Counted from the first letter of the stretch, positions 33,273 through 43,330 are shown. The stretch is DNA of 44,068 nt from JBPOHE01 sp052035915 (GCA_052035915.1 JBPOHE010000071.1:1-44068), one strand, 5' to 3'. The notes: generated by a model not told the origin, from the letters alone. Translations and numbers: made by a program.

Positions 33273-34456
33273 CAGTTCCCTCCCTGGGCCAGGGAACGAT
33301 TGCCAAGTCGGGTTTCGCGATCAACACGTAACAACACCGCCAACAGGATGCAACCGACGATGATGCTGTTCCCACCATAGCTCATCAATGGCAGCGTCAA
33401 CCCCTTGGTAGGGAAAAGTCCCAGATTGACGCCGATATTCACTATTGCTTGGAGCCCTAACCAAAGCCCGATGCCGCTGGCTAGATACCCCGCGAAAGGT
33501 TTTTTCTCACGCATCGCCGTTGCCCCGATCTGAAAAGCCCGCCAACAGATGAAACCAAGCAGCAGCAGCACGCCGAGCGTCCCCACCAAGCCAAACTCTT
33601 CTCCGATCACAGCGAGCAGAAAATCGGTGTGGGCCTCAGGGAGGTAATACTGTTTCTGGATGCTGTTCCCAAGCCCTACTCCTACCCACTCGCCTCTTCC
33701 GAAGGCGATAAGAGACTGGGTGAGTTGAAACCCCTTGTTGTAGGGGTCCGCCCAAGGGTCGAGGAAGGTCAACACCCGTTGGAGTCGGTAGGGGGAGAAG
33801 ATGATGAGTCCCACCAATCCTGTGGCAGCGGTAGTCATGAGCACACCGAACTGCCATAGCGGTGCTCCACCGAGAAACAACAACCCCATTCCTGTGCCAA
33901 TCATCACCGCCGTAGTGCCAAAGTCGGGTTGCTTGATAATCATGGCCCCAGCAATCCCCATCAGGATCAACGGCTTGATAGAGCCCATCACCGTTGTATA
34001 GACCTGCTCCTGACGCCTAACTAGATAGGCGGCGAGAAACACCACCATAAACAGTTTCATGAATTCCGAACTTTGAAGACTGAATGGTCCGAGCGGCACC
34101 CAGCGGGTGGCTCCGTTCACTGTCCGCCCCAAGCCGGGTATGAGCACCAACACTAAAAGAAATAGGCCGACGAAATAGAGTTTGGTGGCATTTTTCTGCC
34201 AACTTTCGATTGGGATCCGTAGTAACACCAAGGCCGCGAAGGTACCTATCCCCAATGCGATCAAATGGCGAATCAGGTAGAAAAATGGTCCACCGGAGTG
34301 ATTCTCACGCACCGACATCGAGGCCGAGCCCACCATCAGGGTACCGAAAAGCAACAGTGCCACTCCGGCCGCCAACAGCCCATAGTCCAGCATGGGCCTA
34401 TGCAGGCGTCGCTGATGAGTTACCCTATCCGAAGAAATAGCCAACTCTGCCGTCAT
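33272..34456 (-). CDS. ftsW: SEDS-family septal glycosyltransferase FtsW
   Basis: Polytopic (about ten helices) SEDS protein that polymerises septal peptidoglycan together with FtsI. Family signatures are PLGPFSLQSSEFMKLF, KQPDFGTTAVM, EAHTDFLLAVIGEEFG and LFPTKGLTLPLMSYGGNS. Length 394 is close to E. coli. It overlaps murD by 4 bases and murG by 1. It is FtsW rather than RodA because of its place in the dcw cluster. Confidence 0.97.
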   Translation of the reverse strand: MTAELAISSDRVTHQRRLHRPMLDYGLLAAGVALLLFGTLMVGSASMSVRENHSGGPFFYLIRHLIALGIGTFAALVLLRIPIESWQKNATKLYFVGLFLLVLVLIPGLGRTVNGATRWVPLGPFSLQSSEFMKLFMVVFLAAYLVRRQEQVYTTVMGSIKPLILMGIAGAMIIKQPDFGTTAVMIGTGMGLLFLGGAPLWQFGVLMTTAATGLVGLIIFSPYRLQRVLTFLDPWADPYNKGFQLTQSLIAFGRGEWVGVGLGNSIQKQYYLPEAHTDFLLAVIGEEFGLVGTLGVLLLLGFICWRAFQIGATAMREKKPFAGYLASGIGLWLGLQAIVNIGVNLGLFPTKGLTLPLMSYGGNSIIVGCILLAVLLRVDRETRLGNRSLAQGGN

Positions 34457-35838
34457 TCAGGTAAAGACTCCACTGCAGATACGAACACATCTCCACGGTG
34501 TTCAAAATTGCGGAACATATCGAAACTGGCGCAAGCCGGAGAAAGCAGTACTCGGTCGCCAGGCTCGGCCAAAATCGCCGCCAGTCGTACTGCCTCAACC
34601 ATGGATAGCCCCGCATAGATAAGCTTGACTCGCTCGGCCAGGGCCTCAGCGATAAGGGGGGCGTCGCGCCCAATCAAGACCACGGCCCTAGTAGCCGTAC
34701 GCTCAACAACCTCGGCCAGACTGGAAAAATCTGCCCCTTTACCATCACCACCAGCGATAAGTACGGTTTTTCCCCTTCCATTCCGGGGATGCAGACCTTC
34801 TAAAGCGGCAATAGTGGCACCTACATTGGTGCCCTTGGAGTCGTTGTACCAGCGTACACCACGCTTAGTTGCCACCAGCTGACAACGATGGGCGAGACCG
34901 CGGAACTCGATCAGGGCGGCCAAAGAAGCGGCGCGTGGTATATCGCAAGCATCAGCCAGGGCCAGTGCCGCCAGGGCATTGGCGAGGTTGTGTGTGCCGG
35001 CCAGGGCAATCGCGGTCACAGGCACCAGAGGTTCTCCTCCCTGACAGATCCAATCCTCCCCCTGCCATGAGACGATACCATAGTCCTCACCCTGGGGCGG
35101 TCCAAAAGAAAAACCAACAATAGTGGACGGAAAATCGTCAACCATGGCTAACACGCCAGGGTCGTCCCGATTCACCACAGCCACCTCGGCATTATGGTAA
35201 ACCCTCGCCTTCGCAGCAGAATAGGCGGTCAGATGTGGATACCTGTCCATATGGTCCGGCGAAAGATTCAAAACGACCGCAGCTTTGGGTTTAAGAGAAA
35301 AAGTGGTTTCAAGTTGGAAGCTGGATAGCTCAAGCACATACAAATCCGCTCGGGTTGCCAACAGATCCAGGGCCGGATGGCCAAGATTTCCTCCCACCGC
35401 GACCCTGATTCCTGCTCGTCTCGCCATTTCTCCAACCAAGGTGGTCACGGTGCTTTTGCCGTTGGACCCGGTAATGGCCACCACCGGCACTTGCGCGGCC
35501 TGGGCAAAAAGTTCGATATCTCCATATACTGGAATGCTACGCGCCAAGGCGGCTTGCACCAGAGATTCCTGCAAGGATATACCTGGGCTCAGGATAATAC
35601 GGTCGGCGGCCTTGAACACCTCCTCCCGGAATCCCCCGGGAAATACCGCCAAGTCCGGTAATTCTTCACGCAACTGTAGGAGACAAGGAGGGTTGGGGCG
35701 AGAATCAGTGATCGCCACGGCCACCCCTTGAGCTGCCAGATAGCGGGCACAAGAAAAACCTGTAATACCCAAACCCACAACGAGAGTTTTCCCTCTTGCC
35801 TCCTTCTGACGCACAGATGCAGCCCGACTTTGCTTCAT
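34453..35838 (-). CDS. murD: UDP-N-acetylmuramoyl-L-alanine--D-glutamate ligase
   Basis: Mur ligase adding D-glutamate. The nucleotide-binding start GKTLVVGLGITGFSCARYL and P-loop GSNGKST (124-130) are clear; NLSPDHMDRYP and WYNDSKGTNVGATIAAL are further family blocks. Length 461. It is 9 bases after mraY and overlaps ftsW by 4. Confidence 0.97.
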   Translation of the reverse strand: MKQSRAASVRQKEARGKTLVVGLGITGFSCARYLAAQGVAVAITDSRPNPPCLLQLREELPDLAVFPGGFREEVFKAADRIILSPGISLQESLVQAALARSIPVYGDIELFAQAAQVPVVAITGSNGKSTVTTLVGEMARRAGIRVAVGGNLGHPALDLLATRADLYVLELSSFQLETTFSLKPKAAVVLNLSPDHMDRYPHLTAYSAAKARVYHNAEVAVVNRDDPGVLAMVDDFPSTIVGFSFGPPQGEDYGIVSWQGEDWICQGGEPLVPVTAIALAGTHNLANALAALALADACDIPRAASLAALIEFRGLAHRCQLVATKRGVRWYNDSKGTNVGATIAALEGLHPRNGRGKTVLIAGGDGKGADFSSLAEVVERTATRAVVLIGRDAPLIAEALAERVKLIYAGLSMVEAVRLAAILAEPGDRVLLSPACASFDMFRNFEHRGDVFVSAVESLPE

Positions 35839-35847
35839 CCCCCGACC

Positions 35848-36930
35848 TCAACGAATCTTCAAGCTCGCCAACCCGATCAATACCAATATCACGGTGAGAA
35901 TCCAAAAGCGGACGATGACCCGAGGCTCCGGCCATCCCTGTAACTCGAAATGATGATGTAAAGGCGCCATACGGAAAATGCGTCGCCCCGTGAGTTTGAA
36001 AGAGGCCACCTGAAGGATCACTGATATGGTCTCCATGGCAAAAACCCCCCCCATAACGAACAGAACCAATTCCTGTCGTACTAACACAGCGAGTATCCCT
36101 AAGGCGGCGCCAAGAGCTAGGGCACCCACATCCCCCATAAACACCTGGGCTGGATAGGTGTTGAACCAGAGAAATCCAAGCCCGGAGCCCACAATGGCAC
36201 CACAGAAAATCACCAGTTCTCCCACACCAGGTATACTGGGAATCTTAAGATAGGTGGCAAATTCCAAATGTCCCGAGGCGTAGGCAAAGACCCCTAGCGC
36301 TCCGGCTATCATCACCGTGGGCATGATGGCCAGACCGTCCAATCCATCAGTAAGGTTGACGGCATTGCTAGCACCCACAATGACCAGATAGGCAAGCAGG
36401 ATGAACCAAGGGCCAAGAATGATGGAAATCCCCTTGGTATAGGGTATGAGCAATTCGGTGGTCCCAGGGTTGGTAGAGGTGAAATACACCACCAGGGCGG
36501 CTCCAAGGGCGACGACCGATTGCCAAAGATATTTATAGCGGGCGGGCAAACCCCGGGAATTGCGCAAAATGAGCTTGCGATAGTCATCGACGAATCCCAC
36601 TACCCCACAAAGGAGGGTAACCGCCAGCACGATCCACACAAAACGATTACGAAGATCCGACCAGAGTAGGGTAGCCACGCTAATCGCCACCAGAATGAGT
36701 GCCCCACCCATGGTAGGAGTGCCAGCCTTGGAAAAGTGACTACGTGGACCATCATCCCTCACTGTCTGGCCGATCTGATGCTGGCTGAGTCGCCTGATCA
36801 TGGCCGGCCCGATCAAGAGGGAGATGAATAAGGCGGTCAGAACCCCCAAGATCCCTCGCAGGGTCAGATACTGGAATACCGCGAAACCCTTTTCAAAACG
36901 GATGAGATACTCGGTCAGATAGAGCAGCAC
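35848..36930 (-). CDS. mraY: phospho-MurNAc-pentapeptide transferase MraY
   Basis: Integral membrane enzyme that transfers phospho-MurNAc-pentapeptide to undecaprenyl phosphate, giving lipid I. About ten hydrophobic segments; catalytic-site Asp115/Asp116 (FVDDYRK), NLTDGLDGLA and the His-rich loop APLHHHFELQGWPE are all present. The start is GTG 36930 with GGGAGG 9 bases upstream. Length 360 equals E. coli MraY. It lies 6 bases after murF. Confidence 0.97.
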   Translation of the reverse strand: MLLYLTEYLIRFEKGFAVFQYLTLRGILGVLTALFISLLIGPAMIRRLSQHQIGQTVRDDGPRSHFSKAGTPTMGGALILVAISVATLLWSDLRNRFVWIVLAVTLLCGVVGFVDDYRKLILRNSRGLPARYKYLWQSVVALGAALVVYFTSTNPGTTELLIPYTKGISIILGPWFILLAYLVIVGASNAVNLTDGLDGLAIMPTVMIAGALGVFAYASGHLEFATYLKIPSIPGVGELVIFCGAIVGSGLGFLWFNTYPAQVFMGDVGALALGAALGILAVLVRQELVLFVMGGVFAMETISVILQVASFKLTGRRIFRMAPLHHHFELQGWPEPRVIVRFWILTVILVLIGLASLKIR

Positions 36931-36936
36931 CTTGGA

Positions 36937-38298
36937 TCAACCTCCCTGTAATAAAGGTTGGACAACCAGTTCCATTCGCGAGCTGCGGGAACCTTTAACC
37001 AGAATAGAGGCATCCTTTCTATGAGTCGCCAGGAGAGCGGCAATCAATGCCTCTCGGGTAGTGAAATGCCTCCCTCCCGGACCAAAGGCGATACTAGCCG
37101 CCTCGCTGGCACTACCTAGACTCCAAAGATATTGAATACCCGCCTGTTTCGCCCGCTCTCCCAAGTTGCGGTGGAGTTCCAACCCGGTTGGTCCAAGTTC
37201 GGCTAGGTCGCCCAACACTAACCAACGCACCCCAGGCGCACTGGACAAAACGTCGATGGCCGCTCCGACCGAATCCGGATTGGCATTGTAGGTATCATCA
37301 ATCACCCTGGCTCCGGACAAAGCAGTCTTGGTCTGCAACCGGCCTGAAACCGGGGTAATCCGTCCCAAACCACGGACGACTTCCTCTGGAGACATGCCCA
37401 CAGCCAGGGTGGCGGCAGCTGCCGCCAACGCATTCATCACATTGTGCTGGCCCGCCAAGGCCAGCTGTATCTCGGCTCCACCAAAGGGGCTGTGTAGCGA
37501 AAAGGTTGTTCGGAATCCGTCCTCCACCCACACTGTGTCCAGACTATCGGGAACAGTTCGAACCTGATTTTCTACACCGAGACCAAAGCTCAGTACCCGT
37601 CGGTCTCCGGCAAGCTGGCGCCAGAATCCTGACCAGGGATCATCGCCGTTGAGTATCACGAGACCATCCCCGCTCAAACCCGAGATGATTTCTCCTTTGG
37701 CCCGGGCTACCCCGGCCAGATCGCCGAAGCCTTCAAGATGGGCCGCCCCGACATTGTTCAGCACGACCAGATCGGGTCGGGCAATGCCACTCAGATAAGC
37801 GATTTCGCCGGGATGATTGGCTCCCATTTCCACCACGGCAAAGGGTTCGCCTTGGAGTTTGAGCAAGGTAAGGGGCAAGCCGATGTCATTGTTAAGATTG
37901 CCCTTTGTTGCAAGTATTGGGTAACGTTCTTCCAAGATGAAGCGGATCATTTCCTTGAGGGTGGTCTTGCCGTTACTCCCCGTAACCGCAATTAGACGCT
38001 GACCATAGACACCACGCCAGTAGGCGGCAAGGCGTCCGAGCCCTCTCTTGGTATCCTCCACCAGCAATTGAGGTAGGTCGATGGCTACCTCACGACTCAC
38101 CAATGCCCCTGCCGCCCCCCGATCTTTTACTTGGGCGAGATAATCATGGCCATCGAAAGAACGCCCCTGCAAAGCAATGAACAGATCTCCGGATACCAAG
38201 CGCCGACTGTCTGTGTGCACGCTAGCGAACCAAGCATCCTGCCCAAGATGTTGGGCACCGATATGGCGTGCAACCTCGCTAAATTGCAGGCCATTCAT
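36937..38298 (-). CDS. murF: UDP-MurNAc-tripeptide--D-Ala-D-Ala ligase
   Basis: Last soluble Mur ligase, adding the D-Ala-D-Ala dipeptide made by Ddl. P-loop GSNGKTT at 107-113, NLNNDIGLPLTLL, VVEMGANHPGEI and the C-terminal VIDDTYNANPDS are diagnostic. Length 453. It overlaps murE by 4 bases. Confidence 0.97.
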   Translation of the reverse strand: MNGLQFSEVARHIGAQHLGQDAWFASVHTDSRRLVSGDLFIALQGRSFDGHDYLAQVKDRGAAGALVSREVAIDLPQLLVEDTKRGLGRLAAYWRGVYGQRLIAVTGSNGKTTLKEMIRFILEERYPILATKGNLNNDIGLPLTLLKLQGEPFAVVEMGANHPGEIAYLSGIARPDLVVLNNVGAAHLEGFGDLAGVARAKGEIISGLSGDGLVILNGDDPWSGFWRQLAGDRRVLSFGLGVENQVRTVPDSLDTVWVEDGFRTTFSLHSPFGGAEIQLALAGQHNVMNALAAAAATLAVGMSPEEVVRGLGRITPVSGRLQTKTALSGARVIDDTYNANPDSVGAAIDVLSSAPGVRWLVLGDLAELGPTGLELHRNLGERAKQAGIQYLWSLGSASEAASIAFGPGGRHFTTREALIAALLATHRKDASILVKGSRSSRMELVVQPLLQGG

Positions 38299-39851
38299 GC
38301 GCGCACCTCGCCAGACAGGGTAGACAACGCCACTTGCACTTGCTCGCGGTCGCTGAAAGGGATCACCAGATCACCAAGACATTGACTGGTTTCATGTCCC
38401 TTACCAGCAATCAGCACTAAATCTTCTTTCCCCGCATTGCCTATGGCGCTACGAATAGCCCGGGAACGGTCGCGTTCGATATCAACATGAATAGTGGCGG
38501 GATTAATACCTTTGAGAATATCCGCGATAATCCCGGCTCCATCTTCGCTACGGGGATTATCATCGGTCAGAATGATCTGATCCGCATGGCGCGCCACAAT
38601 GCCACCCATCAAGGGGCGCTTGCCGCGATCCCGATCTCCACCACAACCAAACACACAGATCAGACGCCCCTGACAATGGGCACGCAATGCCATCAGCACC
38701 TGATCGAGGGCATCTGGGGTATGGGCATAGTCCACAATCACGCGGGTTTGCCCCTGTCCGCCAAAAGATTCCAGTCTACCAGGGGGAGTCCGCAACTGAG
38801 CCAGCGCGCTTGCTATTCGCTCCAACGACCATCCCCGTACCAGCAATACAGCTCCCACGGCGAGCAAGTTACTGACATTGAACCGCCCCATGAGAGCAGT
38901 CTGGATCACCGCCTTACGCCCTTCGGAAGACTGGACCTCGATACTCATCCCATCCGGACTGCTCCCCACCCTTGAGGCCCAAATCCAGTACTCGACTGAC
39001 TTTGGCAACTTCGGCACATTACCTGTCCCGTAAAGTACCGGTATCACGGCGGCAGGAAGATCCGGAAGCAATTCCCGACCGAATCGGTCATCATGGTTGA
39101 GCACTGCATACCTCAACCCAGGATGATGGAAGAGGCGCCGTTTCGCCGCCGCATAGGCCGCCATTTCCCCGTGATAATCGAGATGATCCTGGGTCAGGTT
39201 GGTAAGCACCGCGCCATCCACAGCTACTGCAGCGATTCGGCCCTGATCCAAGGCATGGGAAGAGACCTCCATGGCTACCGCCCCCGCCCCCATGGCTTTC
39301 AGCCTGGCCAAACCAGCCTGCAATCTGACGGCATCCGGCGTAGTATGGGTAGAGCTTTCCAACTTCGATGGAAAGCCAATACCGAGAGTGCCCATAACTC
39401 CGCACTGAACCTCGGATTCAAGTACCCGGGCAAGAAAATGGGTACAACTGGTCTTGCCATTAGTACCAGTTACCCCGATCACCTCAAGATCTCGACTCGG
39501 CTCTCCGTAAAACCTTCCCGCGATCGAACTGAGATACTCTTTGAGTCTCCCAAGGCTTAGAACCGGTTGGGGCAGTTGTTGGGCCAGTGTCTCAATCCGA
39601 TCAACACTCCAATGGGTGTCCGGCTCGGCGAGAATGCAAGCCGCCCCGCGACGAACTACCTCATCGACATAATCCAAGCCATGATGCCGCGCTCCAGCGC
39701 AGGCTAGAAACAGAAATCCAGAACCGACTTCCCGACTATCGAGCGTAATCCCTTGGATGCCGAGTTCGACATACTTTTGGAAGGGCGCCAGTTCCTGCAA
39801 AAGCTCACCAAGAAGGCGATCTCTCCATTCTAGACCCCAAGATGATGTCAT
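38295..39851 (-). CDS. murE: UDP-MurNAc-L-Ala-D-Glu--meso-diaminopimelate ligase
   Basis: Adds the third residue of the stem peptide. P-loop GTNGKT is at 129-134. The DNPR motif at 431-434 (TDDNPRSEDG) marks the meso-diaminopimelate-adding type rather than the lysine type, as expected for a Gram-negative. Length 518. It overlaps ftsI and murF by 4 bases each. Confidence 0.97.
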   Translation of the reverse strand: MTSSWGLEWRDRLLGELLQELAPFQKYVELGIQGITLDSREVGSGFLFLACAGARHHGLDYVDEVVRRGAACILAEPDTHWSVDRIETLAQQLPQPVLSLGRLKEYLSSIAGRFYGEPSRDLEVIGVTGTNGKTSCTHFLARVLESEVQCGVMGTLGIGFPSKLESSTHTTPDAVRLQAGLARLKAMGAGAVAMEVSSHALDQGRIAAVAVDGAVLTNLTQDHLDYHGEMAAYAAAKRRLFHHPGLRYAVLNHDDRFGRELLPDLPAAVIPVLYGTGNVPKLPKSVEYWIWASRVGSSPDGMSIEVQSSEGRKAVIQTALMGRFNVSNLLAVGAVLLVRGWSLERIASALAQLRTPPGRLESFGGQGQTRVIVDYAHTPDALDQVLMALRAHCQGRLICVFGCGGDRDRGKRPLMGGIVARHADQIILTDDNPRSEDGAGIIADILKGINPATIHVDIERDRSRAIRSAIGNAGKEDLVLIAGKGHETSQCLGDLVIPFSDREQVQVALSTLSGEVRA

Positions 39852-41599
39852 GGGTTGGATCCGGCGCTGGCCACACGCAGCTGAATAGCTTCCGGTTGAT
39901 CTGGCGGAACATTCAGCAAGCGTAGGGCGTCAGTCATGATCCTGGAAAACACCGGAGCGGCCACTTTGCCACCGTAATACTCTCCGGCACCCGGCTCATC
40001 AATCATTATCACGGCCACCAAACGTGGTGCACTCGCCGGTACCATGCCGGCAAACAAGGCTTGGTATTTCTTATGAGAATATCCCCCCGCCACAGATTTG
40101 CGGGCGGTCCCAGTTTTCCCTGACACGCGATAACCGATAACCGCTGCTCCTTGAGCGGTGCCTTGACGACTTACCACACCTTCTTCCATGGCACGAACCG
40201 CCCGGGCGGTCTGTACACTGAGCACCCTTTCTCCTTCGGGCGATTCTGTTCGTCGCAACAGGGTTACAGGTCTTTTGATGCCATCATTAGCGATCACCGA
40301 ATAGGCCTGAGCGAGTTGCAAGGTAGTGAGCGACAGCCCGTAACCAAAGGACAGGGTGGCCTGTTCGAATCTGGACCATTCCTTGTATGCTGGAAGAACC
40401 CCTGATGCCTCTCCCGGGTAACCACTTTCCGTACTTCGCCCAAAACCCATGCGTGAGAACACCTGCCACATCTCTGCTGGGCTCATTTCCAAAGCAATCT
40501 TGGTGGCCCCCACATTGCTGGACTTACTCAGCACTGTTGCCACATCGATTGATCCCAGAGGATGGTGATCGACAACCCGGTTGCTGCCTATTAATAAGGA
40601 TCCCGGCGCGGTATGAATGATGCTATCCGGGCGAATACGCTTGTATTCCAAGGCGGCCGCCACTGTAAATGTCTTCATGGTCGAGCCAGGTTCAAACAGA
40701 TCGGTTAGTGCACGATTGCGCGTACGACCACCACCCGTATCGCGATGTCCATTGGGGTTATAGGAGGGTTGATTCACCATAGCGAGAATCTCTCCAGTCT
40801 GGGCATCAAGCACCACCACCGAGCCGCCTCGCGCCTTGTGTTCCTGCACTGCCGCCTTGAGTTCTCGATAGGCAACAAACTGGATACGGCGATCAATACT
40901 GAGGCTCAAATCCTTACCAGGCTTTGGCTCTTGGAGGCTCTCCATGTCCTTCACTACATGCTCACGCCCATCCTGTAACACTAACTTTCTTCCCGGCACC
41001 CCCCGTAACCATTCGTCGAAGCCGAGCTCCAACCCTTCCTGGCCGATGTCCTCGATATTGGTAAAGCCGATCAAATGAGCGGTCACCTCACCGGCAGGAT
41101 AAAAGCGACGGTACTCCCGTTGCATCCCCACGGCCTCCAAATTGAGATCAGCCACCCGCTTGGAAATATCCGGATTTACCCGCCTCTGCACATAGACGAA
41201 GCCACGGCCAGAACGTTTTTCCAACATGGCCAGCAAACGTTTCGGTTCCATCTCCAGGGCCTGGGCAAGTGGTGAGAGACTAGTGAAATCCAACGTCAGT
41301 TTGCGCGGATTCACCCAGACCGAGTCCACCGGCGTACTCACAGCAAGCGGCTCGCCGTGACGATCAGTGATCATACCGCGATACGCTGGCATCTCGACCG
41401 AGCGCAAAAACCGCATACGTCCTTCCCGACCGAGAAAATCGCTCTCCAACACATGCCGATATAAAGCACCCCCGCCCAAAACCAGGAAGAGAACGGCCAG
41501 AACTCCCTGCAGGAAATGCCGACGGCGTTCAAAATCCGGTCGTCTTTCCTGTCTGGAGACACGTCTTGATCTAGGTATCATTCTGCTGTGCCTAAACAT
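39848..41599 (-). CDS. ftsI: septal peptidoglycan transpeptidase FtsI (PBP3)
   Basis: Class B penicillin-binding protein that crosslinks septal peptidoglycan. A short cytoplasmic N-terminus with Arg-rich patches, a membrane helix at about 30-48, a non-catalytic domain, then the transpeptidase domain with active-site Ser306 in EPGSTMKTF, the SxN motif in SKSSNVGATKIAL, and KTGT in SGKTGTARK. Length 583 is close to E. coli PBP3. ATG 41599 is used; ATG 41581 in the same frame would remove six residues and cannot be excluded. It lies 10 bases after ftsL. Confidence 0.97.
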   Translation of the reverse strand: MFRHSRMIPRSRRVSRQERRPDFERRRHFLQGVLAVLFLVLGGGALYRHVLESDFLGREGRMRFLRSVEMPAYRGMITDRHGEPLAVSTPVDSVWVNPRKLTLDFTSLSPLAQALEMEPKRLLAMLEKRSGRGFVYVQRRVNPDISKRVADLNLEAVGMQREYRRFYPAGEVTAHLIGFTNIEDIGQEGLELGFDEWLRGVPGRKLVLQDGREHVVKDMESLQEPKPGKDLSLSIDRRIQFVAYRELKAAVQEHKARGGSVVVLDAQTGEILAMVNQPSYNPNGHRDTGGGRTRNRALTDLFEPGSTMKTFTVAAALEYKRIRPDSIIHTAPGSLLIGSNRVVDHHPLGSIDVATVLSKSSNVGATKIALEMSPAEMWQVFSRMGFGRSTESGYPGEASGVLPAYKEWSRFEQATLSFGYGLSLTTLQLAQAYSVIANDGIKRPVTLLRRTESPEGERVLSVQTARAVRAMEEGVVSRQGTAQGAAVIGYRVSGKTGTARKSVAGGYSHKKYQALFAGMVPASAPRLVAVIMIDEPGAGEYYGGKVAAPVFSRIMTDALRLLNVPPDQPEAIQLRVASAGSNP

Positions 41600-41609
41600 G
41601 GAGTCAGAT

Positions 41610-41879
41610 TCAAGGAGTCATCATCACAGTTTCAACCGGAAGCGGCAGTCGCATGTTCAGTTTCATACGCGCCGTACTCTCTACCCGCCAATGAACTGCA
41701 AGGGTGCTTTGTTCAAGCTGCAACCGTCCGAAGTCGATTTCCAACTGCTCTTTCTGCGTTATCAGACCTTGAAGCTCGATAAACAACAGGCGACTACTGT
41801 ATTTGACGTAGATCACCCCCACCCCAGAAGCCAGCACTCCCAGCAGACAAAGAAACACCCAGCTATGAAAGGGCTTCAC
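41610..41879 (-). CDS. ftsL: cell division protein FtsL
   Basis: Small bitopic divisome protein, 89 residues: a membrane helix at about 5-26 followed by a short coiled-coil (ELQGLITQKEQLEIDFGRLQLEQSTLAVHWRVESTAR). FtsL has low sequence conservation, but this layout and its place between rsmH and ftsI make the call firm. It overlaps rsmH by 4 bases. It would form FtsQLB with FtsQ; ftsB is not in the window. Confidence 0.92.
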   Translation of the reverse strand: MKPFHSWVFLCLLGVLASGVGVIYVKYSSRLLFIELQGLITQKEQLEIDFGRLQLEQSTLAVHWRVESTARMKLNMRLPLPVETVMMTP

Positions 41880-42811
41880 GCCGTCTTCTCCGCCACTCTC
41901 AGGATGGCACTACGGGCCCGGGGATTAACGGCTACTTCTTCAGCATTAGGGCGAATCGGCCTCCCAAGGACTCGCAAACGAGAACACAACTGTTCCCTTG
42001 TCACAGGCAGATTCGGTGGGAATCTCTTATCCCGCTCGTGGTCCCTCATGAAGCGTTTAACGATCCGGTCTTCTAAGGAATGGAAGCTGATGACGACAAG
42101 CCGCCCCCCGATTGCCAAGATTTCTAACACTTCTTCCAGACAGGACTGCAAAGCTTCGAGTTCGTGATTGATATGAATACGTATGGCTTGGAAACTGCGC
42201 GTTGCCGGATGTTTGCTCGGCTCGCGGCTTGGAATGGCCTTGGTGATCAGATCCGCCAAGCGCCGGGTGGTCAGAATGGGGGCTTCGGATCGGGTCTGGA
42301 CTAAGGTTTGGGCGATCCGGCGAGCGAAACGCTCCTCACCAAAGAGATGCAACACCCTGGAGATTTCTTCAACTGAAGCCTGAGCCAACCATGCGGCGGC
42401 AGTCTGTCCTTGGGTAGGATCCATGCGCATATCAAGGGGCCCATCCCGCATAAAACTGAATCCCCGAGACGCATCATCAAGCTGCGAAGAGGAAACCCCA
42501 AGGTCCAGCAGGATCCCATTGACCCGCCCCATATAGCCAAAACGGTCGACCATCTCCGCCAAACGCTCAAAGGACCCCTGCTCAACTCTAAACCTTGGGT
42601 CCTTTTCACATAGGTCATTCGCCGCCTTCACAGCCACAGGATCCCGATCCATTGCGAGTAATCGGCCAACCTCGCCCAGATGTTGCAAAATAGCACTGGT
42701 GTGCCCCCCACGACCAAAGGTCGCATCCACGTAGATACCGTTCTCACGTATATCTAGTGCATCGACAGCCTCCCTGAGGAGAACGGGAATATGCTCTCCG
42801 CCTCCAGACAT
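41876..42811 (-). CDS. rsmH: 16S rRNA (cytosine-1402-N4)-methyltransferase RsmH
   Basis: SAM-dependent methyltransferase (MraW). HIPVLLREAVDAL opens the domain, with the SAM motif VDATFGRGGHT, NGILLDLGVSSSQLDD and VISFHSLEDRIVKRF. ATG 42811, four bases after the mraZ stop, gives 311 residues, very close to E. coli (313). An in-frame ATG at 42859 lies inside mraZ and has a GGAGGGGAG ahead of it, so a longer form with an extra 16 residues is possible. Confidence 0.95.
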   Translation of the reverse strand: MSGGGEHIPVLLREAVDALDIRENGIYVDATFGRGGHTSAILQHLGEVGRLLAMDRDPVAVKAANDLCEKDPRFRVEQGSFERLAEMVDRFGYMGRVNGILLDLGVSSSQLDDASRGFSFMRDGPLDMRMDPTQGQTAAAWLAQASVEEISRVLHLFGEERFARRIAQTLVQTRSEAPILTTRRLADLITKAIPSREPSKHPATRSFQAIRIHINHELEALQSCLEEVLEILAIGGRLVVISFHSLEDRIVKRFMRDHERDKRFPPNLPVTREQLCSRLRVLGRPIRPNAEEVAVNPRARSAILRVAEKTA

Positions 42812-42815
42812 GGTC

Positions 42816-43271
42816 TCAAAGGGACAAACTGGAGAGTTCGGGGGGGAGCTCCGAGTCATCAAAATTCTCCCCTCCCAACCAAGCTTCCCTTTGACGGTTC
42901 CACGCCTGTTCATCCCACAACTCGAATTTGTTGCCCTGCCCTACCAGCACCACATCTCGTTCAAGGCCGGCAAATTCCCGCAACTCGGGCGGGAGGAGAA
43001 GTCGCCCCTGAGCGTCCATCTCGACCTCCGAGGCATGACCTATATAAAGTCGTTGCAGGCTCCGAGCAGCCTTATTGAAGGATGGTAGGCTTTTGAGTTT
43101 GAACTCGATGTCCTGCCACTCCGGAAGGGGATACACCAACAGACATCGATCTCTATCGATGGTGACCACCAACTGGGCATCGCAGCATTGCTTCAAACTG
43201 TCTCGATATTTCGTAGGAACCGCTATGCGACCTTTTGTATCCAGGCACAGCTTGGAAATGCCGCGAAACAA
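42816..43271 (-). CDS. mraZ: transcriptional regulator MraZ
   Basis: First gene of the dcw cluster: an AbrB-fold DNA-binding protein that represses its own operon in E. coli. Two copies of the MraZ/SpoVT half are visible, LDTKGRIAVPTKYRD and MDAQGRLLLPPELREF. I place the start at TTG 43271, because the E. coli protein starts at the same point (MFRG), giving 151 residues, and because a strong GGGGGAGGAAGGGG lies just upstream. A GTG in frame at 43322 is part of the operator and about at the transcription start, so it is unlikely to be used. Confidence 0.93.
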   Translation of the reverse strand: MFRGISKLCLDTKGRIAVPTKYRDSLKQCCDAQLVVTIDRDRCLLVYPLPEWQDIEFKLKSLPSFNKAARSLQRLYIGHASEVEMDAQGRLLLPPELREFAGLERDVVLVGQGNKFELWDEQAWNRQREAWLGGENFDDSELPPELSSLSL

Positions 43272-43285
43272 CCCCTTCCTCCCCC
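43272..43285 (-). promoter_or_regulatory. mraZ: ribosome binding site deciding the TTG start of mraZ
   Basis: GGGGGAGGAAGGGG (43285-43272 on the - strand) sits directly ahead of TTG 43271, with AGGA five bases away. It favours this rare start over the GTG at 43322. Confidence 0.75.
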
Positions 43286-43298
43286 GAAAGGCGAAATT

Positions 43299-43322
43299 CC
43301 ACTTTTCACCACTTTTTTCCAC
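43299..43322 (-). promoter_or_regulatory. MraZ operator: three GTGG boxes with exact 10-bp spacing
   Basis: On the - strand GTGG occurs at 43322-43319, 43312-43309 and 43302-43299, that is, every 10 bp, the last two each preceded by AAA (AAAGTGG). MraZ is known to bind tandem TGGG/AAAGTG-type repeats with this period. The boxes lie just downstream of the -10 box and before the mraZ start, where bound MraZ would block transcription. Confidence 0.8.
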
Positions 43323-43330
43323 CTTCTTCC